From: Ophioderma brevispina
Lineage: Eukaryota > Echinodermata > Ophiuroidea > Amphilepidida > Ophiodermatidae
DNA length: 64,000 nt
Direction: 5' to 3'
Assembly (NCBI GenBank): GCA_023653785.1
Contig: JAMKCH010001721.1
Span: 1-64,000, forward strand
Under the pieces are notes generated by a model. It did not search any database. It saw only the letters and a program-made list of their open reading frames with translations, and was not told the origin of the DNA. Shown piece by piece: positions 9,960 to 20,045 of the stretch (within the stretch, counting starts at the first letter, position 1; every line of letters starts with the position of its first letter). The position numbers and the translations under genes are program-made.

Positions 9960-12100
9960 GAAAAATAGTTAAACATAATCCTTCATAATATTTCCTTTAC
10001 ATGCACCTGGAAAATGTTTAAGGGGATTCGAAAAATGATGTTCTTACTTATTGGAATTCCATTGGGGTCGGGCTGAAACTTGGAATGTCTAATTGACTAA
10101 GAGAAAAATGTGTTTTTCTGTTAGTTACGGTGTTACTGTAATTATCGTATTCTTGTAGAATTAATAGTTATGAACTTTGCTCTGTCTTTAAATATGAAGT
10201 AAACGTAAATGCCTCTGGCAGTTGGCAAGTAAAATGCCAACAATACATGGATGAAAAAGTACATTAGTTCTAATGGAAATGTTCGTAGACATTGAAACAT
10301 TATATTTTTTAAATAAAGGAGCCGAATGACTTCGTTAATACACTATTTGCTAAAATTCGTAATAGTCGTTTTAGTAATTTTGAACCACCTTTCAAGGTTA
10401 AATTTTGCTTGCTTACACCAGGCAAGAAGAAACCATAATTAATATATGGAAGTATTAAGGTGAGAGTTAGTGAGTTAAATATACGATCCGGAACCCAAAA
10501 TATTTTAGTTATTGATCACACGATAATTTTTTCCTGGTTAAATTCTCGTCAATGGTTATCCCAAGAAACTTTGTTTCGTTGACTTGTTTAGTTTTTTTTC
10601 CTTTTCTTTTTGAACTACCCTCGTCATTACCTGAGTTTACGGTCCAACCTATATTCTTGTGCGAAATATCATTAGCCAATTACAAGAGTCTTTGATGATA
10701 CCACAATCAAAATTCGTCGTGTAGCATTAACATAAAGCTTGTTTGCTTTGAACCCAAGTATGGATTTAGATCAGTTCGTTATTGATGAGATCACAATGTT
10801 CAACAATATGTTTGTTTGGAATAGTGAGAGTGTGTCGTAGCAAAAACAAGACAACATTTCAGAATATGGAGATACATTTACAATATCGTTAACATATAGT
10901 AAAAACAATAGTGGGATCCAAGATGAGATCCTTGTGGGACCACCACATATGAGTCTTATAATCACAAAATCGTGCAAGAATTAAATACGACATATTGTGA
11001 TATATTTTTAGTAATAATTTGAACAATCAAGTCAACCCTCTGAAACCATAGAATTCCAATTGTGTAATAAAAGATTATGAATCCATTGTGTCAAATGCTT
11101 GACAAGTCAGGAATTTATACCTATTGTAGTTTCATTATTTTCAACACAACGCCAAATCAGTAATTTTGTCAATAAACGTCAATAATAGCCATAATACGGG
11201 ATGAATGGTTTAAGATCCCACTACAAGCCAATGCTTTTCATTGAGAATTTTTAATTATTAATAGAACTTGTACATCTATTAAGACAAGTCTCTCAGAATT
11301 TTCGAAAAAAACAGGCTAAGTTAAAAACCGATACAGGACGATAATTTAAAGACTCAGGATTTTCTTTTTTGAAATTGGTTATAACCTTGCTATTTTTTTA
11401 AATCATTTGGAACAATACCTGTACCATAATGATTAAATTAAAAAAAGAAAAACAACTTCTTACCATATAGGTTCCAAATTTCATGTCCAGCACTTTGTTT
11501 TGTTGAATTTAAATACATTTTTTTTTTTAAATTTTCTCCCTGACTATTGTTGTTTAATGTACATATTACTACTAATGTCTTGTCAAATAATCACAGTAGC
11601 CTTTGTTCGGCCCTGTTGGGATACTTGATGCCAGGTTTGCAATGTTACAAACAAAAAAAAGTATTATATTTATTTTTTTTATTTTTTTTATTTTTTTTAT
11701 TTTTTTTATTTTTTTTATTTTTTTTAGTTTGAGTATTTTCTTGTTTGTTTCGACCATGCTACTGTTAATGGTTTGCCAAGTTTTTCGCATATTGTTTTTT
11801 TGTTGCTTCAAACCTGTTTTCATAGTATTTTCTCGTGACTACGTTATTAGACTAGTTAACTTGTTCCTATACCTTGAAATGTAGTTTGCCTTTCCACACA
11901 TGGCTTTTGCAAGTATTTTTTTGTATAACGTGTTCTTCACAAGTATACTCTTTAACAATCCTTTGGTCATCCAAGGGAATCTTGGCGTCTTTCTACTACT
12001 TAATTTTTTAACATTGCTTAAGAGGTGGCAGTCATCTTACACGTCATTAAATATATGGTGAAATTAGTTAATAATCATCATTTGCATCTTGATGATCCAG
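9960..12100 (-). mobile_element. Decayed CR1/L2-like non-LTR retrotransposon (LINE), ORF2 part
   Basis: Minus-strand translation, hopping between frames, gives the ordered landmarks of a CR1/L2/Jockey-type ORF2. They are a PWMTKGLL...NKLTSLI segment (about 11.85-12.0 kb), NNMRKTWQTINS (about 11.78 kb), IANLASSIPTGPNKGY (about 11.6 kb), KVITNFKKENPESLNYRPVS (about 11.36 kb), then PLLFLLYVNDI, VNETKFLGITIDEN and an RxxLRIL..NS-like tail near 10.3 kb. The catalytic YADD region reads CYDT in the open frame because a base is missing. Stops and frameshifts make it non-functional as written. A 9-bp minisatellite and a CA-rich 3' region sit inside or next to it. The endonuclease part upstream of 12.1 kb is only faintly visible. 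Confidence 0.88.
11672..11725. repeat. 9-bp minisatellite, ATTTTTTTT x 6
   Basis: Six exact head-to-tail copies of ATTTTTTTT. The tract lies inside the LINE coding remnant, between the NNMRKTWQ-like and the IANLASSIP-like segments. Translation of the tract gives the spurious FFIFFI/KIKKIKK ORFs. Confidence 0.95.
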
Positions 12101-13499
12101 GCTCTTCATGCCAGTTTATCAGCCGATAATTTGTTAAGCGTGGTATGTTACAGGAAGAGGGATTCAGTTGATAATAATAATCGGGTTTTTGATTACTTGT
12201 ATTTTGGAATCGCGCTCTTCGGTATCAAGATGTTGGCAAATGAGTCCACTAATATTTGTCACAATAATTTCAGAGTCATTTAGGGTATATTATCAATAAG
12301 TGTGGCACTATGCTCGGTTATTCGTGTAGGCTTATATATGTGGGCACTAACGGAAAAGAAAAAACAAGATTAAGTCATAGTGTCGCGTCATGGGATCATC
12401 GGTTAACAAATCAATATTGTATCGCCACCCATCCCATTAAGTAAAACACGGGTTTTCACGAGAAATCTTGGTCAAATATTGAGGAGTAATTATCTTATAA
12501 AGTACAATTGCTGTGGATCGACTTGTTTTTCCCCACTATTACAATTGTTTGCGTTCTTCTTTTCTATTTCAATAAAAACGATTCAAACCGGAATTTGAAG
12601 ACACAAGTCAGACCCTTAATTTACTTCACCCGCAGGCTTTGAGATTGTAAAGCAAACCCCCCTTTATGGCTCTTGTGTTCTTTAGTGTATTCAATATTAT
12701 ATACCCGGTAAGTTGTAATAGAGCGGTGGCGCTTTTCTTTTAAAATGGGTTTCGGAAAAAGCCCAATGATGAAATTCATATCCACAAGTTTCTTAAGTTT
12801 TCAAAATTCTTATTAATACTTCGATGTTAGAATTTTTTTTCATTTTTAAAATAGAAACGTCTTTGGTTGGGTCAGCCATATGTTTGCACTGTGAATTCTG
12901 AGGTGTGACATATCTACATTATAGAATGGGAATAGTTTCCCGTATTGATAATCATTTGGGTCATCTTTCTCATTATTTTTTTGGAATCGTAATGGGTTAA
13001 CTATCATTACGGTCATATTTCTAAATCAAGATATGATATATGGACACACCCTTCTTTATTTTCATAATCTAAAAGTCCAGGATCATTAGGTATCATTGGT
13101 TTATCAATGCCATACTTTTTGCATTAGTTGTAGTTATCTGACGGATATTCGGGCAACAGTTTGGACATGTCCATTCACTAACGGTTTTTTCATTTAGCAT
13201 AGTTGCGATTTTAGCTGGGTGCATTTCTTGTGTGGTAACGATTACAAAGTGCTACAAAAAATTTTTCTAATTGTTTTTTGTAGTTAGGTTTGGAACAACA
13301 AACACAAGTAAAAAGAAAAAAATAAAAAACTTAAAAAAAGCAAAAAATAAATAATTAAACACAAAAAAGTATATACAAATATAAAAATTTCAGAGAGTCT
13401 CAAAGCACAATAGTAATCAGATTTATAAGTAAAACAAAATCAATACGTGCTTATGAATCGGAAAAATCTAATTCACACCGATTGGTCCCGTTGTCGAAG
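12101..13499. other. AT-rich stretch with no supportable gene
   Basis: I see only AT-rich sequence. The first 200 bases may hold a barely readable LINE endonuclease remnant on the minus strand. A GTAAGT donor-like site at 12709 has no protein-like frame before it. Confidence 0.4.
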
Positions 13500-13665
13500 T
13501 TAACCATGCAAGCACCGTAATCATAGTCCGGCTACACCGGTAGCATAGGGCATTCGATTAGTTGATCTTCATTAGTGTCACGCTTTATTCCTGTTGTCGT
13601 CTAGGAGACGGACTGTGGATCCGGCGGGACTCTATCTGCTCACACCCGTAAAGGTTTCATCTGAG
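13500..13665. repeat. Dispersed repeat, copy 1 (partner at 34965-35150)
   Basis: Shares AGTCCGGCTACA, CGGTA, TCACGCT, TTGTCGTCTA, GACGGACTGTGG, CCGGCGG and CACACC, in the same order and orientation, with 34965-35150. The copies differ by indels. It contains paired AGTCCGGC / CCGGCGGACT-like halves, suggesting inverted termini of a small element. Confidence 0.7.
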
Positions 13666-13957
13666 AATACCACGGCCCAGTGACCTGACAAACCATCATG
13701 AACTGTTTCGATTAAAACCAAAATATTATGGAAAATTACATAAGGTTACCTGCAGCTTCCATTTTTTTTACTTTTGAACGAATTTCCTACCCGGGCCTGC
13801 CAGGGTGGGGCCTATGGACGAGGCATGGGACTGGTTCTTTAGTCATAAAGTATCTGACTCAGGTGGTTGCATTAGACCCTTCTTAAACATCGAGCCAAAT
13901 TTCAAAAACAATCTGAAAACTTTCACTATAGGTACTATGCAATATAATCATAAAATA

Positions 13958-14884
13958 CAGAGTGGTCCAAAAAAAGGTTTACACTTTTATGTCTGAAAAT
14001 TTTCTCAAAAAGTGGGGGGAAATATTAACCATTACTTGAAGATAGTTATTAATACAATATCTGCGTCACGGCTTTGAAAACAAAACTCAAGTAAAAAAAA
14101 AAATGGCGGCCCGTTTTTGAAAGGAAAATGGTCAAAACCCATGTGCACCACGCGTAGTCTATGGAGCAATCAGCAAATAATATGGTCACTAATCATACCA
14201 TTGCGTGAACTGTGGCCTACTTATGTAACAAACTCCTGACCACCCTTTGAGTTTTTGGGGAGTGTTTTCCCATTGTGCAATGAATGAGGACTACCTTACA
14301 AAAAATTAACTGAATCTTGAAATGACCATTTTACATAAATAATTAAGTTGATTTCAACTAGGGGGGAATTTTAAATTGAAAAAAAATAGACTGGCATGGT
14401 TTTTCTGGAAAATGACAAGGAAAAAACATGCAAGTATTATATGAATCACGACTTCTGCTTGTACATTTTCAAGTTTGTATGGTTTGGGACGGATCATAAA
14501 AAAAGAAATATTGCAGCTATTTTAATTTTAATAGAGAAACTTGACACAATTTGAGTGCCTTAACCTTAATTTACCTTTTTTGTGGTATTAATAAATACCG
14601 AGTCCCATGACAGGGGTGCGTGTTCAAGGTGTGGTTATCAATCATGGATTATAATTCGTGCAGCCAACAGAGTGCACAGAATTACGTGTTGTGCCAAAGT
14701 GGTTCTTGACCTTTTTTAGATGGCGGCCATTAGTGTCATTCAGCTTTGTTGTAAACGCCGTTTTCACCAGTTTCTAACAGATATTTGTATAATAAATACC
14801 CTCAAACTCTTTTTTGATACAGTCTACCCACTTTTGAGAAATTTGCAAAATGAAAAAAGTGTAAACTTTTTGTTGGACCCTCTG
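13958..14884. mobile_element. 927-bp element with long terminal inverted repeats (Tc1/mariner-like MITE)
   Basis: The left end CAGAGTGGTCCAAAAAAAGG and the reverse complement of the right end (CAGAGGGTCCAACAAAAAGT) match. The similarity continues inwards for about 150 bp through TTTACACTTTT, CTCAAAA-GTGGG and ATGGCGGCC, more weakly to about 250 bp. TA precedes the left end; the right flank reads ATG, so a TA target duplication is only half visible. No transposase ORF lies inside. The CAGNGNGGTCC end resembles Tc1/mariner termini; that assignment is inference. Confidence 0.8.
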
Positions 14885-15307
14885 ATGCTAAAACCTCAGC
14901 CGGTCCAGCGTGATCACCTGTCAGGTTGACAAAATAATCAGCCCAATTCGAGGGCAGACGCCGCGACGGAATGAAAAAAAATAAAAATCACCCCAAATCG
15001 CCGAAAAGTTTCCGAATACAAATTAAAAAGCGATCAAAATTGAAGTTAGGGAGAATTTGAATGAACCAACTTTTGGCTTTAATATCATTTAGGACTCGAT
15101 CTATTCACTTAAAGGGAAAATCACGCTAATTTTAGTTTTATGGTGGATTAAATTATGTTGAATCGATTATCAACATTGATGATATTGCAAAAAATACTAG
15201 CTAATTGAAGACAAAAAGAACATCGGGAACTGATGGGCGATCCATGTTACCAATAATTCACGGCCATTGGACGTTTTGGCCCATCTGCGGGCACTGCTAC
15301 GTCATGT

Positions 15308-15526
15308 CTATAGTTGTCCCATGATGTTGTCAAACAAAAGTAATTTACTTTGAGTATCTAACATGGCTAATAGGTTGCATGCCTGAATCGACGCGTATCG
15401 CAGTATATTCCAATGGCAATAACGAGAGTTGGCCTCCTTATCGGAACCCGTAAGATTTTCCAATGGAAGAGTAAGAGTCAATTGAAGTCCCACCTGTTCC
15501 ACGTCGCCGTTCAGCGGGCCACCGAA
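15308..15526 (-). CDS. Candidate exon, possibly GPS/GAIN-like
   Basis: On the minus strand a strong acceptor (GACATTCTTTTGCTATAG) opens 72 codons to a TAG. The peptide contains GGPLNGDVEQVG, LTLTLPLENLTGSD and a CHWNILRYASIQAC segment. An extracellular beta-strand block followed by CxW...C is reminiscent of the end of GAIN/GPS domains of adhesion GPCRs or polycystin-like proteins, but the canonical W-S-x-x-G-C is AS-x-x-AC here. An internal donor CAAA|GTAAAT at 15348 would end the exon 14 codons before the stop. Exon status is fairly likely; the family guess is weak. Confidence 0.42.
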   Translation of the reverse strand, partial: FGGPLNGDVEQVGLQLTLTLPLENLTGSDKEANSRYCHWNILRYASIQACNLLAMLDTQSKLLLFDNIMGQL

Positions 15527-17131
15527 CTATAGCAAAAGAATGTCATCCAGTTAAGCATTGAAGGTCTCAATTGATTTTACGCGGGAATTTCAAGTATGAT
15601 GGTTAGCATTGTGGCATTGAGGACTATAATTATGAATGTGGCTCTATCGAGCATTACACGTGACTAACGTGCTCGGTTGAAATTTCTACTCGATTCGCGC
15701 TGTATAGGGCTGGGGAAAAGTTTTGGATCATGATTCCATTAGTGAAATAGGGAAGCGAAGCATTTTAATCCAGCCAAGAAACGCTTCGCTGCCTAAAAAA
15801 TAGAACATGACTTGAAAGGAAAAAGGCAGTACAAAACTTAATTGGTTACTTCTTTTCTAATTGAATTTGGTTACAATTTTAATACAATTGATTAATAAAC
15901 CATTCAATTCATTTCACTGTAAAAAACGATCTATTTAGGAATTTAAATGATTTTTATGTGGTCACTGCGAAAACGCATCCTTTTAAATGTTAAAACATGT
16001 TTTACATTATTGATTGCAAAGTGTTTAAAATATGACATTTCGAATCTAAGAAATTAAATAGAATTAAACAGAGTAGAAGGAGGAAGAATAATTTAAATTC
16101 CTACTGAGCACTTTACACTGTATGTTCAACTTGTTTGGTCCTTCTACACTGTTCCTAAATGACACGACAACGTAATCCCAGAATTCTTTAGAACTAAGAA
16201 GTGTAATTTAGGCGACGTTATTTACACAGTGTTTCATTTTCAAATATTTCATTCCAACGTGCGTTCAACTATTAAAAACCGCGTTGGACTATCTATGAGT
16301 GACTATTGTATGTCGTATTAGTTTAGTTAACCTTGAAGTAATGATGAGGCCCCATATTACCCTGATGGACAGCGCGAAAACCATTGTTAACATATTCAGG
16401 ATTCAAATAAGCGCAGCTGCCTCATACAGGTAGTATTTCACATATTAACGTCCATTACTTTTAACCAATGACCCTATGTTTTGACCCCTGCACATCGTAT
16501 TGACCGTATAGCACACAGTATTAATAACGCGTGTACGAGGAGTGCCTGCAGAGTTTAAAAAATTGCTGTGCGGCCCCTCACAAACAGTTCTCACAACGTA
16601 AAAAGTTCAGGTTTGTCCCTATATCAGACCGCGAATCGACACATAGTTTCCCCCCGCTTTTTAAAAAAAACTTAAATAGCGTGACATTTTGTGTAGACAC
16701 GCTATAGAATCCGCTAAAATTCTAACATTCCATCACACAGCCTGCTTTTTTTGCAACAGGGCTGCTCCATCACCCTCAGGGAGAACAATTAGCAAAGCGT
16801 ACGTATGACTCCTTTAAACAAAATTCGAAACAATTTATTTCACAAAATTTGAGCACAGTGGGGGTTCAACTTGCGCCGATGAGATAGGAAGCATTTACCA
16901 CTTAGACTAGCGGATGGATTTGTTGGCATGTCGGGAGTTTGAATCAATTAAAATCTTCAAAGTAATAAAGGCAGGCCCATGCGTATATCAATACAATACA
17001 CTAAACAAGCAGAGACGATCCACCTCATCAGATGATACTGTGATACTGAAGTTTAACTAAGGACAGAAATTGCGCTTCATCCAGGAGTAAAATCACTCTT
17101 TCTTTTTTTAATATGTATCGCAACTGCTTAC

Positions 17132-17290
17132 CAGCTCAGCCCTTTGTCATCCGTCATACAACGGCCTGACACTGCCGCACGCGGTAGCTTTTTGTTTGAC
17201 CACCCCCATTCTCCAGGAGCAGTTCTCCCTCACTAACCCTCAAAGGGCAGCTCTTTATTTTCTTATCTGTTTTGGACTTAGAATTTTTCC
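17132..17290 (-). CDS. Candidate exon with a probable frameshift
   Basis: On the minus strand, TTTTCATTATTTTTCAG precedes a block ending at GAGCTG|GTAAGC. Entered in phase 1, it reads KNSKSTDKKIKSCPLRVSEG, then ELLLENGGGQTKSYRVRQCQ, and hits a TGA 26 nt before the strong donor. The other frame continues with MTDDKGLS to that donor. Either a base is lost or gained near 17158, or a weaker donor (GTT|GTATGA) is used. The basic, soluble composition is not assigned to a family. Confidence 0.38.
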
Positions 17291-17341
17291 CTGAAAAATA
17301 ATGAAAATTTAATATAGTTTAAAAGAGGCAGTAGAAAGAAA

Positions 17342-17410
17342 GATTCGAATCGAACCCGAGACCACTGTATCATGAAGTCACTTTCTAAACCACAAGACCA
17401 CGGGATTGGT
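17342..17410 (-). repeat. tRNA-like sequence (decayed)
   Basis: The minus strand carries an A-box-like GTGGTCTTGTGGTTTAGA and a B-box GGGTTCGATTC with CTTCATGA in the anticodon position. The anticodon stem pairs only if one base is removed, and no proper acceptor stem forms. It is best read as a tRNA-derived SINE head or a pseudogene. It ends about 50 bp upstream of the exon at 17132-17290. Confidence 0.5.
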
Positions 17411-19195
17411 GTGCCAAGATTTGCAATTCTAATCCTTGATAACATTTACGGAATAAATCGCTACTGCTATTGTGTCAGCACCATAAATGAATAGCTCCGC
17501 TCTGGAACGTTTGCCACAACCGCCTACTCCTGGAGCATGAGTGGTTGTCAAAATCTCATACGCCTATACGGGCGGTGTTCTTAATTGTTTTTCTGGCTTG
17601 TTTGTAGCAAGAACATCAATTGTGTGTGTAATGAACACTTAAAAAACTCGATTTATCTTCTACTTTTTTTTTTACAATGTCTTCTATTGAAAAGTGAAAA
17701 GTACCAATTAGTCGCGAATTGGCTGTGGGCCTTTGCGGTTCGCGGGCCGGTAACCAAAGTCGCCCATTTTTGCTACCGAATCGTGGGATTTGGCAAACAT
17801 TGGTGATTGCAAATGCGAACCGGCCTTTGGGGGGCGTGCGTAATGTTATGCACTACTTCCTTATCACTGGGGCTCACAGCGCTCGGTAATTGGCTGAGAG
17901 ACATCTGTAGATGACTAGTGTGTGACATCCATCTTAATTATATTTTCACTGCTCGCGTGGAAGCTTGTTGTAATGGGGAACCCCCAGGAGAGATACCTGA
18001 GTTTTGATAGCAGATGAAATGCCGTATTTGTCTCATTGTCGTCCTGAAATTTGAGATATTTGAGCCCTCAAATCCATTTCCAATTCCAGATATACACAAA
18101 AAAACCCTGTTTAATGTGTTTTAAATGGTTAACCATCATATTAGCACAGTAAGTGGAATGGTTTTTGCAATTAATGCAATTATGATGGCGTCTACCGGTG
18201 GCGTTGGAGCGGCGGGAAGTTTTTTCCCACGGTACTAATGGAGCGTCATGTGCAAGTGCCAAGCTTCCATATCAAGTAGAAAAAACAAAAGACAAATTAA
18301 AAAAAAGAAAAAAAGTGGGGGGGGGGGAGTCACCTTTAATGGTGGTCTGGGTTATGAGTCTGGGCCGGGGGGGGGGGGGCCTGAAACAAAAGACCATAAT
18401 GGCCTTCAAAACTCATCCAAAAAGCTCACTCTACTTCAAATCCAAGCCTCAAAAAACGCATTTTATTTCTATTGATTGCTCTCAGACTTGTTTTAAAACC
18501 CTTGCATATGTAATCATATTTCTTTTTGTGTTGTTGCTATTCGTTACTGTCATTTCGCTTTGTATCCATTGGAAAAGGCGCATTCTTAAATGATGTTGTT
18601 ATGGTTATGTTGTTATGTTATGTTATGATCGTTTGGCAAAGCAACTCAATAAAAAGTCATGCCTTAGTTTTAAATCAATTTGAAAAAAATTTAGAAGTGC
18701 AACATCATATGGCGTTTTAATGTGAATTGCCAGTAAAAATTGAAAGTGCAGCGCCCATTTTACCATAGGAGTAGCATTTTTTTTTTTTTTCTGCTCCCGA
18801 CGATATAAGCGCGTTTAATTTATTTTACGTTTTTATATTGCGAGTTAAAAAAATTGAACAAATGGCCTACAAAACAATGAAAGGAAAACTACTACAAGAT
18901 TCTTTTTAACTTAATCTTCAAGAAATTTGATGTGAAAATAGAACTAAATTCTGCTGTGTGTGTCCTTTTTTTTTTTTAGTTTAAGGTCCGCTTTTAATTA
19001 GGATCTTTGGATCATTAAAGGTCAAGGAAACATAATATTTTCCTACTCAGCGACGTAGAAGGCAAATTGCTACGGGGGCGGTTAAAGTGTAACAAATAAA
19101 AAAATAATTATAGTGGGCTCGATCAAAAATTAATTGTCAATTTTCAAATTTTTCCATGCGTATGATGAAACGTCCTGAGGATACTTCGGGTTTCT

Positions 19196-19312
19196 TCACT
19201 TCGTCTTTAAATTCCAATGTTCGCCCGTGGACTTCTCGAGTGTCAAGTTCTTGCTTGATATATCAAAAACTTCAAGGTAGTAAGATTTGGGAACGATCCC
19301 CGCTTGGTTAAC
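19196..19312 (-). CDS. Candidate terminal exon, 38 codons plus stop
   Basis: On the minus strand, TTTGCATTTGTCCAAG|GTTAACC opens a block that ends with TGA at 19196, phase 0, 117 nt. The peptide runs VNQAGIVPKSYYLEVFDISS, then KNLTLEKSTGEHWNLKTK. Its alternation of hydrophobic and charged residues and its varied codon use look coding. The frame is also open upstream to 19396, so the acceptor is not certain. I recognise no family and see no poly(A) signal close downstream. Confidence 0.42.
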   Translation of the reverse strand, partial: VNQAGIVPKSYYLEVFDISSKNLTLEKSTGEHWNLKTK

Positions 19313-19566
19313 CTTGGACAAATGCAAATGACATAACCGATTAAGCAATACTATATGTAAATTCAAAATCATACGTGGGTTGTAAACTTTAATCATTCTA
19401 TTTGCGCCACATTAATTATTATTATTATTCATTATTATTTATGTTATATAAGCCTACATTTTTGTAATTAAAATATTTTATTTCATTTTTCTATTTTACT
19501 TGAGAAAAAATTTGCTCACGGAAAAGTACGTTGTTGTATGAGGAAAGAGAAAAGGGTCATCATATG

Positions 19567-20045
19567 CCTTCCTCGGTCTCTACGTTCCGTGCGTTATTAA
19601 CCATACCCTTGCCCTTTTTTCTTCAATTATTCCATTGGTCAGTTGTGACAAGAAGGAATGAACAAGTTCCATATTATGTTTTGTGACCACAGTTCAAATC
19701 TAATGTTGTTCAGATGCAATGCGTTAGTAATAAACTTTGCTCCTTTTTTACTGCCGCATGGTACCCTTCCCGTCTTTTACGTCCGTGCTTATTTTACCAT
19801 AACCTGCTTTTTCATCAATTAATTACCATTGTCAGATGTACACGAAGGATTAACACTTACATATTATGTTTTGTGACCACATTTTCAAATCTAATGTTGT
19901 TAAGATGCAATCTTAGAAATATACTTTGCTCCCTCTCTTGTTTACTGTCTGGTACCCTTCCCGGTCTTACGTTCGGCTTATTTAACCATAACCTGTTTTT
20001 TTTCATTCAATTATTACCACTGCCGTGTATAATAAAGGAATTTTC
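19567..20045. repeat. Tandem repeat, about 192-bp period, about 2.5 copies
   Basis: Repeated blocks TTAACCATAACC, ATATTATGTTTTGTGACCAC, CAAATCTAATGTTGTT, AGATGCAAT, ACTTTGCTCC and GGTACCCTTCCCG recur at about 19597, 19793 and 19984, with a partial copy before the first. The 137-codon ORF at 19714-20127 is made of this repeat and is not a credible gene. Confidence 0.88.

Noticed and set aside
11603..11884. ORFs on both strands rich in FFIFFI / KIKKIKK
   Set aside because: Direct translation of the ATTTTTTTT minisatellite within LINE debris.
13480..13520. 5S rRNA-like GTCGAAGTTAA-C-TGCAAGC
   Set aside because: Only a dozen bases resemble the 5S internal control region, and the rest of 5S is absent.
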